Shown here: positions 55,431 to 64,000 of the stretch, one piece after another
Layout: each line of letters starts with the position of its first letter
Numbering within the stretch: position 1 is the first letter of the stretch
Assembly (NCBI GenBank): GCA_028583685.1
Contig: JAMXIF010000225.1
Span: 1,558,183 to 1,622,182 of the forward strand
Length of the DNA stretch: 64,000 bases
Origin: Petaurus breviceps papuanus
Lineage: Eukaryota > Chordata > Mammalia > Diprotodontia > Petauridae
Direction of reading: 5' to 3'
The notes under the pieces: model-generated
What the model saw: the letters and a program-made list of their open reading frames with translations, nothing else
Told to the model about the DNA's origin: nothing
Database searches by the model: none
Position numbers and translations under genes: made by a program

Positions 55431-56560
55431 AGTCCAGTTTCCAGCCTTATCGTTCTGCCCAGCTGCTCTTTCTAGAGTTCTCACCAATCTCTCAGTTGCC
55501 TTTGGCCTCTACAGCTTTTGACACTGTAGAGCCCTCCTCCTTGATACCCTCTTCTCTAGGTCTTTGGGACTTCCTCCTTGCCCCCAGTATTCCTAACTAT
55601 CTGACTGTTCCTTCTCTGTTTCTCTTGCTGGGTACTCCTGCAGAGCCCTCTAACCAGAGGTGGCCCTCAGGGTTTGTCCCGGTCCCTCGGCTTCACTGGG
55701 TGATCTCAGCAGTTACCAAGGATTTAATGGCCCTCTTTGTGCTGATGATTCTCAAAGCTCCAGTCCTGCCTCAGTCTCTGATCTCCAGCTGCCTTTCAGA
55801 CATCTCAAACTAGATGGCCAGTAGACGCCTGAAACTCAGCATGTCCAAAACAGAGCTCATGATCTCCCCCCCTTCCCTGTTCCTGTGGAAAGCACTGCCA
55901 TCCCCCCAGTCCCTCAGACTCCCAGTGCAGGAGCCATCCTGGGGTCCTCATGCTTTCTCACTCCCTAGACCCCTTAGGATGCTAAGGCCTTTTTGATTCC
56001 TCCTCTGCTACAGCTCTGGTCAGTTTCATCTTTCTGTCATCTGCAATATGGCCCTTCTCTCCCCTGATGCTGCCCTTACCCTGGTGCAGACCCTCATCAC
56101 TTCAGGCCTGGATTATTGCAGTAGCTGCTGGGTAGGAGGGGTAGGGGTCTGGCTCTTCCTTCTCCACGTTATTCTCCATTCAGCCACCACCAAAATGATG
56201 TTCCCAAAGCACAGATCTGACCTTGTCACTTGCTACCCTTTAAACTACAGTGGCCCCCTGTCACCCGCAGGAGCAATCACAGAATGCCCTGTTGGCATTC
56301 AGTGCCCTTCATGCCTAATCCCTTATTCCCCAACAGGTACAGTGATTCTCCATGGCTGTCTCTGACCCCTAGGACACTCCTTCCTGCACTCTGACTGCTG
56401 AGCTCCCTGGCCTTCTATGGCAGGCCTTCCCTCGTTGGTTTTGTCTTACTTAGACTGGCATGTTTGCACTCTGCCCATTTCTTGTGTCCCCACTGCTCAG
56501 CACAGGCCTGTGCGTGTGTGCTGAAGGTGTTTAGTGAGTGTTTGTTGATTGGCGTGTTCG
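55431..56560 (+). repeat. LINE2 copy, sense
   Basis: GTTCTCACCAATCTCTCAGT, ACAGCTTTTGACACTGTAGA, CAGCATGTCCAAAACAGAGC, CCTGGATTATTGCAGTAGCT and CAGATCTGACCTTGTCACTT follow LINE2 order through to the tail. Frames are short and broken. Confidence 0.88.
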
Positions 56561-57415
56561 TGGTTTGGGGGGTTCTCCCTTTACGTTGTGGGAGCTATTG
56601 AGTCTGTTGTTTTCTTGGTTCTGTATCATTCATCACTTTCACCTGCCACAGTTTGTTCAGCTCTTCTGCAGTCAGTGGCTTCTCTTTAGTTTCCAGGTCT
56701 TTGCCATCACAAAAAGCTCTTCTATGGAAACATTTTGGTATTTATTATAGGGATGTACATACACATACATACACGTACATATACATGCATATACATACAC
56801 GCATACAGGGGCTTTCTTCTTCTCCGTGGCCTCCTGTGACACAAGCCCATCAATGGGCTCTCCAGCCGTGGCTGTCACAGTCACTTCACTCACGTCATTG
56901 CACATTGCTCTTCCTATATAGTGTATGGCCATCGCTCTTCACAGCTTCATCCACTCCACGTCATTGGCGGCTGGGCGGCTCAGTTGCCCACCAGGGACCC
57001 TGGGCAAATCATCTGACTTCTGTCCTCAGTTTCCTCGTCTGTAAAATTGGGGTCATAAAAGCACGGGCCTTCCAGGACTGTTGTGAGGATCAGATGAGAT
57101 ATTTGTTAAGTGCTTAGCCCAGGGCCTGGCACGCAGGAGACACTTACCCCTCCCTTCCTCTTTCATACCTTCCTGTCCTCCAGCATTGACTGTCGCCATT
57201 TTTCTTGGTCTTTGCCAATTTTTGTAGGCCCTGAGGTAATTTTGATTGTCATTTCTCTTTTTAGGAGTTGGACGTCATTTTTCTGAGAAGTGTTTGTTCA
57301 TGTGTTCTGATTATTTATTTATCGGGGAATGGCTCTTGGTCCTATCTGTCACTGATTTACATATGTTGGATGCCAAAACCTTGTCTGAGAAATTTGATCC
57401 AGTCTTTGTTCCCGG
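56561..57415 (-). repeat. Old L1 pieces, antisense, with a MIR between
   Basis: L1-like antisense at 56590-56760 (GTTTGTTCAGCTCTTCTGCA) and 57180-57410 (GAGAAGTGTTTGTTCATGTG). A sense MIR is at about 56990-57160 (CAGTTTCCTCGTCTGTAAAA). A short CATA microsatellite is at 56757-56805. Confidence 0.6.
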
Positions 57416-57417
57416 GG

Positions 57418-57585
57418 GCACCTAGGTAGGTGGCACAGTGAATAGAGCACTGGCCCTGAAGTCAGGAAGACCTGAGTTCAAATGTGGCCTCAGACACTTA
57501 ACATTGACTGGCCATGTGACCTTGGGCAAGTCACTTAAGCCCAATTGCCCTGCCTTTCCCCCTCCAAAAAGCAAAAAAAAAAGAG
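57418..57585 (+). mobile_element. tRNA-derived SINE, sense
   Basis: GGTGGCACAGTGAATAGAGC, AAGACCTGAGTTCAAATGTG and CCTTGGGCAAGTCACTTAAG are followed by an A-rich end AAAAAGCAAAAAAAAAAG. Confidence 0.88.
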
Positions 57586-60260
57586 AGACTTTATTCCCAT
57601 CTGCCACCTCCCTCCTGCTCTGAGGTGTGTGTAGGAGCTTTTCAGTTTCAAGTACTCGGGTTTTCTTTGATGGTTGCCTCTATACCTTGTTTGGTTAAGA
57701 ATACAGCTCCTGCCCCCAGAGACTTAAACAAAAGTACAAACATGAAGTTTGTGGCAGATTCAGGTTTTTTTAAAGGTGATTTTTTAGAAAGACTTAAGAC
57801 CACACAAAACAACTAAGGTTGGTCTTCATTCATTGCCCAAAGTTGTTCAGTGACCCTGTTCAAAAAACAGAACACAAAATATGAACGGAATTCAAAGCGG
57901 CCAGGGAAGATGTCAGCCAGTCAGTGACCTCGGAGTCATCACTGTGACACGGCCAAGATGTCACCAACAAGACATCACCTTGAGTCCAGGTTGACTTCCT
58001 CTGCACTTTCCGTGGGGAGCTTTTGATGATGGTTAGAATAGACCACAGAGCTGTATTTTATGAAATGTTCTCTTAGCCAAAGCATTTGGAAGGCAGGGCT
58101 CTGCCTAACAAAATTTTAATTTACTTTCCATCATCAGAGCTTGAGACTAAGTTCTTTGTCACTCACTGCTTTATCAAAATAGGGCCCAGAAGGCCTGTTA
58201 AGAAGGAAAGGCACAATCCATTACCATAATACTTTGATGTTATTTTACACCTTCTCTAGGGAGCTCCAGGATTTCAAAGCTGCCAGTCATCCCATTGAGC
58301 CTCATGCCACCTTTCTGAGATAGGTAGTTAGCTAGCATTTATATAGGACCTACTATGTACTAGGCACAGTGCTAAGAGCTTTACAAATGTTCTCTCATTC
58401 AGTCCTCACAACAACCCTGGGAGCTGGGCACTTTTATTGTCCCCATTTGACAGGATCAAATAACTAGGAAGTACTTGAGGCAAGATTTGAACTCAGGCCT
58501 GGCTTCCTACCCCCAGGTTAGTGCTGTGTGCTTGGTGCTGTGTGGTGTCTCCTAGCAAGGAGTCCTCTACTGCTTCCAACTGAATTGTTGATAGTCAGGA
58601 GGTTTGGGATGTATTCTCTCTTTTGCACAGGATCCTTTCTATAGAAGAGTAGAGAGATCTTCCCCCAGAGGCTTGGAGAGCTCTTTAGGGCATAGAAGAG
58701 ACAGGAGTCATTAGAGCCTACCTAAGTTGGCATCCTTCTGTCTCCAAAGATCGGGATAGCTACACATGTACACCCCCCCCACACACCTCTCTGTCTATCC
58801 CCCTCCCCCTCCCTCCTCCTCTCTCTCCCTCTTACCTCCTTCCCTCCCTCTCTCCCTCCCTTCCTCCCCCGCTCTTTCTCTCTTCCCTGGGGGGGGGGGG
58901 GAAGAGTGAGTTTATTCTAACAAGACCATTGACTTGTGGTTGCTGCTTTTCTTGCCTCTTCTCGAATTCTAGAATGTAGCTAGGACTTAACATGGAGCTC
59001 CTCTGCTCCTGATTTGAAGGGTCTGCCTTCCCCTTTTTGAAAATTTTATTATTTGTCTCCAAGCCCCGTAGCACCTATTCTGTTTGCTGTGATGGTTTTA
59101 ATATTACAGACGACCACATCCGTGCATTTTTTTCAGTTCCGTGGGTTGTTTTGTGGGTCTAGTGATTGAATTCCCTGAGTTTGTAGCCAGATCCTGTGGT
59201 GGTTCTAATGGCTGCCTTTTCACTGGAAAGAGTCCTTCTTTTATTCCCCCTGTTACTTGAGCTGTTGCTTTCTTTTTCTTGTCTTTGGGCTTCTCATCTG
59301 CAAAATTAAGGTCTGGACTAGATTTTTAAGGTCCCTTCTGAGTCTGTGAGGCTGGGTGACATATCTGATAGCAGTTTAGCCAAGGACTTGGAAAGGAAAA
59401 TGCCTCCCACAAATGCTCAGACCTTTTCACAAGGTGATTTCTATGGACCTCCACTGGAGACCATGGAAAAGCCTTTCAACCTAGGATCATTATTTCTGAA
59501 TTCAAAAGGCCATCCATTTGGGACTGACTGAGACAGCTGTGTATCTCTTGACATAAATTCAAGTATCCTATTTTGTGTGCTTTTTCTTATCAGCAGTCTC
59601 TTGTTCTCATGGGTGATTGGTCTACCAAGTTATGTGGTGTGTCTCTGTTTTCCACTTGTGTCCTTGATGGTGGCGCTTCACATGATAATATGTTGTCTAC
59701 CAATGCTTACCACATCCCCCTCCACAGTGCTTCCCTGACATTCTTTAATTTCTGGAAGAGTGGGGTATTTCTGTTATTCACGTTGTTGAAAAGAGGAGCT
59801 TGGTTCATTAAAAGCATTGATTGGGTAAATTCCCAAAGGTAGCCGAGCCCAGTCGTCCCCTTACTCAGTTCTGGAACTTCTTCCTTGTGTGTTCACGTTA
59901 TCCATTGGTACTACTGGACCAATATTATGAGCTTTCCTCCAGCTGCATATTCCAGCACATCACAGGCATCCTTCACCCACTTGGATTTTTAGCGAGGATG
60001 CCTTAGGCCAGACTCCTTTAAAGGAGTCTTCATTTCACTAGGATATTCTTGTAGTAAATGGGAGTATCCAAAGGGCCCTCATTTTTCCCACTTTGGCTTT
60101 GCAATGGACGTCCTTGCTGCACATGGCCCAGTCTGAAGAAAAGCCTGCCTTCCCCTTCTGTCTTCCCCTTGTGCCTTCTTCCCCTTCTGTCTTCCCCTTG
60201 TGCCTTCCTCGAGGACCTTTTGATGTTTTGTGTGACTTACTCTCATCACTTTTTATGTGC
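57586..60260. other. Intron sequence with few recognisable repeats
   Basis: An antisense MIR is at about 58328-58520. A CT/CCCT tract is at 58795-58890, followed by a G run. The 61-residue frame at 59346-59531 is free of obvious repeat but matches nothing I know. No exon can be supported. Confidence 0.45.
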
Positions 60261-60267
60261 GTGCCTT

Positions 60268-60440
60268 CGTTGTTACTCCTTGATTTTCAAAAGAGGACCT
60301 GTGACGTCTTGGGGTGATGTCTTGACTTGCCCATGAATTGGATTTCAGTGAGGCCGAGTGGCACAGAGCCGTCAGCCTCATGCTTTTCTCCAGAGTCATC
60401 ACAGTCCAGTGAAGTCTAGGTGATTTGGGGATGGCCTGGG
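60268..60440 (-). mobile_element. SINE with LINE-derived tail, antisense, diverged
   Basis: It parallels 40204-40385: AAAAGAGGACCTGTGACGTC, GAATTGGATTTCAGTGAGGC, CAGAGCCGTCAGCCTCATGC, TCTCCAGAGTCATCACAGTC. Confidence 0.65.
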
Positions 60441-61311
60441 ATCCAGTGGGTGACATTGGTGTGTTTGATGTCTGACCATGCTAAGAGGACTCCAGCACCT
60501 GCTTCAGCTGCTTTCTTGGCCGTTGGGACAGAAGGTTCCCATTCACCCATGGTGGGAAGAATATCTTCACATGCTTGGGGTGGACATCCACCCTGACTCT
60601 CCTGTGGGTTTGAGATATGGCCATTGCTCTCCACCTGGATTAGCCTGTCTGCAGAGATGGTTTCTTTGGCTGTGGTCACTGCACATGCTCCAGCTTCCTG
60701 GAGCCACAGTGAGAGTTGGGTGAAGGCAGACAGGCAGCACTTACCCCAGAGGGGCTAGTCCTTTCTGGACACCCCATCCACCCCAGCCAGGATGGAGCTG
60801 GAGTGCTCAGTTGGCATTAAGAGCCACACTGTGGACCACACTGCACACTAGGGCCTTGCCATCTTGAAAGATTTAGAGGTTTATGGACATCCAGGAAGGT
60901 CAGTGCTGGCAGCTGGCAATGAATTTGTACTAGCTAGAGGACCAAGCAATTGAGGGTTCTCCCCCTTCTCCCCCCCCCCCCATTTTGTGTATTGTCTTCC
61001 CCAAAGGTTGTAATTCACAGTGCCAGGCATATGGTAGGTGCTATCGACTACTGACTGTTAGCTTTGACCCCTAGCACTTTAGCAAAGAGGTGGGGCCAAG
61101 TTTGGACTTTTCCCCAGAGATGCTTCCAAGCCCAACAGCCGCAGGTTAACTGACTCATTTGCTTGTTGCTGCACTTCTTTCCTAGCACGTGGGATGTTTA
61201 CTAGACATATCTTCAGCTCTCTCTCTCTCCCTGTCTCTCTCTGTCTAACTCTCTGTGTCTGTCTCTTTCTCTTTGTCTCTCTGTCTCTCTCTCTCTGTCT
61301 CTCCCTGTCTG

Positions 61312-61343
<32 letters not shown>

Positions 61344-61640
61344 ATGCTTTTTTAAATTGTAACAATACCTTTGATATATTTTTAAATTTAATGTCCAATT
61401 TTTATGGGGTTGTCTTTATTCATGTTCTCTTGGTGAGGGTCAAGGCCCAATGGTTTTTCCAAGTTCTTATTATACTTACTTCCCTGAGGAGATACCTTGA
61501 GAGTCAGTCGCACAGCACCCTCAAAATGGCGATGCCTTTAGCATATACCTTCTCTGTATAAATTGGGTCTTGTCCAACTGCTTTTCCTGTCTCTTGTTTT
61601 AAGGTCATTTCTACATTCTTGTAGAATACTTGTTGGTTTT
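60441..61640. other. Intron sequence with a CT microsatellite
   Basis: Possibly SINE- or LINE-derived to about 60850. A (CTCT/CTGT)n tract is at 61216-61344, where the frame translates as an Arg/Glu repeat on the minus strand. No gene is supported. Confidence 0.5.
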
Positions 61641-61643
61641 TTG

Positions 61644-61806
61644 TTTTTTTTTTTGCCTTTTGGAGGGCAATTGGGGTTAAGTAACTTGCCCAAGGTTACG
61701 CAGCTAGTTTTTTTGTGTGGGTGTTAAGTGTCTGAGGCCGGAACAAACTCAGGTCCTCCTGACTCTGGGGCCAGCGCTTTACTCACTGTGCCACCTAGCT
61801 GCCCCC
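61644..61806 (-). mobile_element. tRNA-derived SINE, antisense
   Basis: A T run, then GGAGGGCAATTGGGGTTAAG ... GTGCCACCTAGCTGCCCC. The 12-base target repeat TGTAGAATACTT is on both sides (near 61619 and 61807). Confidence 0.92.
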
Positions 61807-61819
61807 TGTAGAATACTTC

Positions 61820-64000
61820 TGAGGCACCAATCCAAATGTGGTTAAGAGTTTGACAGAAACAATTTTTAATGGATATTTTCGATTTTCCATTATGCTTCCA
61901 GTCTAGTTACTAGTGAGAATTCCTATCTAGACTTAAGCATTATACCTTTCACAGTTGGTGTTTTATGATTTTAAGAGGCAAAGTAAAAGAATCAGGAATG
62001 ACAAAATTTAGTGTTGGAAGGGAACTTGGTGACCTACTAGTCCAACCTCAGAAAGTACGAGCACACACAGCAGGTAGCAGATCTCTAGGCTCTGTGTAAA
62101 GACCTTCAATGTGGGGGAGCCCCTCAATTCCCAAGACAACCCAGGCCACTGGGACACAGCTCTCGGGTTTTCCAGCAGGCCTAACTTTGCTCCTTGGTCC
62201 CTTCTGCTTTTTGTTCCTAGTTTGACCTTCTGGGAATGAACAGGAACAATTTAATTTCTGCCACATAAGCCTTCCAGATATTTAAGGACAGTGATGCCTC
62301 ATGCCTTCCCCTTTTCTAGGTAAAACATCCCTACTCATTCAAGTAATGCTCATATCCATTCTCCTCCCCCCCCCCACCCCCCTCCCCCAACTCCCTCCCT
62401 CATTCTGGTACCTCTCCTTTGGCTACTTTTCTCATATTGATATTCCTCCTGACCATCCAGAACAAACCCAGTGCTCTGGGGTAGGTGCCTGGCCCCAGGA
62501 GCTCTGCTGAAGCCCTTGGATTAGCTGTTTTTAAGATGCTGACATCTTCACATGGAGTGCTGGCCATCTTTGCCTTCTTTATCTTTTGCTTTGGAAGTTA
62601 AATGTTTTGAACCAAAGTATAAGACATTTACTTATCTTATATTTCACCTTACTAGATTTGTTTAGGATGTTTTTCCTTACATGCCATCCCCACCTCACCC
62701 CCCTGCCCCCAGTCTTTTTTTCATGCTCAACATGCCATTTTCTTCACCTGATCTTCCGTGTGACATTGTTGATAGAATTCCTGACTTTGAGTCAGAAAGT
62801 CCTGGATTTGTATCCTAAGTAAGTGCTTTCTAGCTATGTGACCCCAAAGCAAATTGCTGAAACCTGAGTTGCAGCCCCTCTACCTTAAATGAGTACCAAC
62901 AGCTAGTGTTTATATAGTGCTTTAAGGTTTGCAAAATGCTTTAGAAACATTATTTCATTTGCTCCTCACATATGATGCATTTAGGGAAACAGAACACAAT
63001 GTTGCTGATGATGTCCTGAGACATTCATACTAACATAGTAAGTCACTTGCTGTTGCTCTTCCAAATCCCATTCCTCCAAGGATTCCCTGCCATGTCTGCT
63101 ATCTAGGAGAGAGGGGAAAAAATGGGGAGTTTGAAAAATAGTTTTCTACTTAGTTTTGTCGAAAGCAAAATTGAGTTTTGAAGCCAAGTTAAATGTGGAG
63201 CCTGATGTATGTATATATATATTAGACTTTTCAGTGCATCTTTATTTTGGAGGAGTTAATCCACCCCTTTGGTGCAGTTTGCTAAATGTAGTAGGTCAAG
63301 GGAAGTAATACAAAAGTTTAGCCCGTTCCTTTTCCTCAAGTGATGGTGATTGTCTGTAACCTTAGGGATATTTCTCTTTAATCCAAATGATTGGAATTAA
63401 CTTTATTATTTTTATTCGTTACCTTTGCATATTTGCCAGAGTTTACACACAACCTGTTCGATCTAAAGCTTATCATATGCTGCTAAAGTGTTCTTTCATA
63501 GAAGAAATTGAACGGGATCATTGGATGATGAGAGACATAGGATGTGTTCGAGAAATTGGGAGGCCAGAAATACTGGGCTTGGACCTAGATGGTCTTGTGT
63601 TAACTGCCCAATCTCCTTGCACTTCAGTTACTTTGGTAAAAGAGGCTGTTTGGATTGGATGAGAATCAGTGAATGAGTCCAGTTTATACTCTTCAAATCT
63701 TTTCTTTCCAAATACTTTTTTACTGCATTTTATCACCCATTCTGGTGATTTCAAATTCTGCTCCTGTTTGGGAAAACATATCATCCTATTTAATTTGGCC
63801 TCACAATTCTTGTTCCATCCTAGTCATCATAATCATATAGAGAGGTTTATATAATTATAGGAAGGGCCCAGAAGCAACCACTGTGGAAATACCACTCAAT
63901 TTCTTATGCCTTATCCATTGTATCTTATATCGATTGATTGAATTTGGGTTATGTATATGGAATCAGCGGTTCTCCTTGGTGAGATTATAGAATCCCAATC
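61820..64000. other. Intron sequence to the window edge
   Basis: Antisense MIR-like fragment near 62895-62975. Otherwise low-complexity C runs near 62366-62390 and unassigned sequence. The PUM2 start codon context was not found here. Confidence 0.4.

Larger units (their letters stand above)
44003..64000 (+). other. PUM2: PUM2 intron 1 (to the window edge)
   Basis: No PUM2 coding exon was found: no frame begins like the Pumilio-2 N-terminus and no Pumilio repeat appears. The stretch is dominated by SINE, L1 and LINE2 copies. It is therefore read as one long first intron, possibly with alternative leader exons such as the candidate at 51810. Confidence 0.55.

Noticed and set aside
59346-59531. 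61-residue frame in repeat-poor sequence
   Set aside because: Short, no recognisable motif, no splice sites that would tie it to PUM2.

Overview
The window is vertebrate nuclear DNA and almost certainly from a marsupial. It carries intact mammalian genes plus abundant tRNA-derived SINEs, CORE-SINEs, LINE2 and L1 copies of marsupial type. The species cannot be fixed from the sequence. Three genes are supported. RHOB (intronless, minus strand) is complete in its coding part at the left edge, with its promoter at about 1.37-1.58 kb. A complete heteromeric amino-acid transporter light chain, best read as SLC7A15 (ArpAT), lies on the minus strand at 21.06-29.99 kb. I reassembled six coding exons for it, giving 482 codons with every phase consistent. 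A large CpG island at about 42.7-44.6 kb looks like the promoter and first non-coding exon of PUM2, plus strand, with the rest of the window being its intron 1. The order RHOB - SLC7A15 - PUM2, with RHOB and PUM2 pointing away from each other, is the order I recall for the mouse.

Layout: 1-1.6 kb RHOB and its promoter; 1.7-21 kb non-coding, with MIR/CORE-SINE pieces, LINE2 copies at 6.9-9.05 and 19.5-20.3 kb, L1 pieces of both strands at 9.1-15.7 kb, and a head-to-tail SINE dimer; 21-30 kb SLC7A15, whose first intron holds a long GA tract and a long CTTC tract; 30.2-42.7 kb non-coding, with antisense LINE2, an inverted pair of SINEs, a solo retroviral LTR sitting inside a SINE, and a 100-base assembly gap; 42.7-44.6 kb PUM2 CpG island; 44.6-64 kb PUM2 intron 1, with L1 ends, a LINE end whose tail is shared with SINEs, and a short DNA transposon with perfect 23-base inverted ends.

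The three genes are not functionally linked: RHOB is an endosomal Rho GTPase, SLC7A15 a plasma-membrane amino-acid exchanger subunit, PUM2 an RNA-binding translational repressor. I found no CRISPR array, operon, tRNA, rRNA or recognisable small RNA. I found no convincing new biological system. The points most worth a second look are the intact SLC7A15 (silenced in primates) with a GC-AG intron, the structure of the PUM2 first exon, the SINE dimer, and the TA-flanked DNA transposon.
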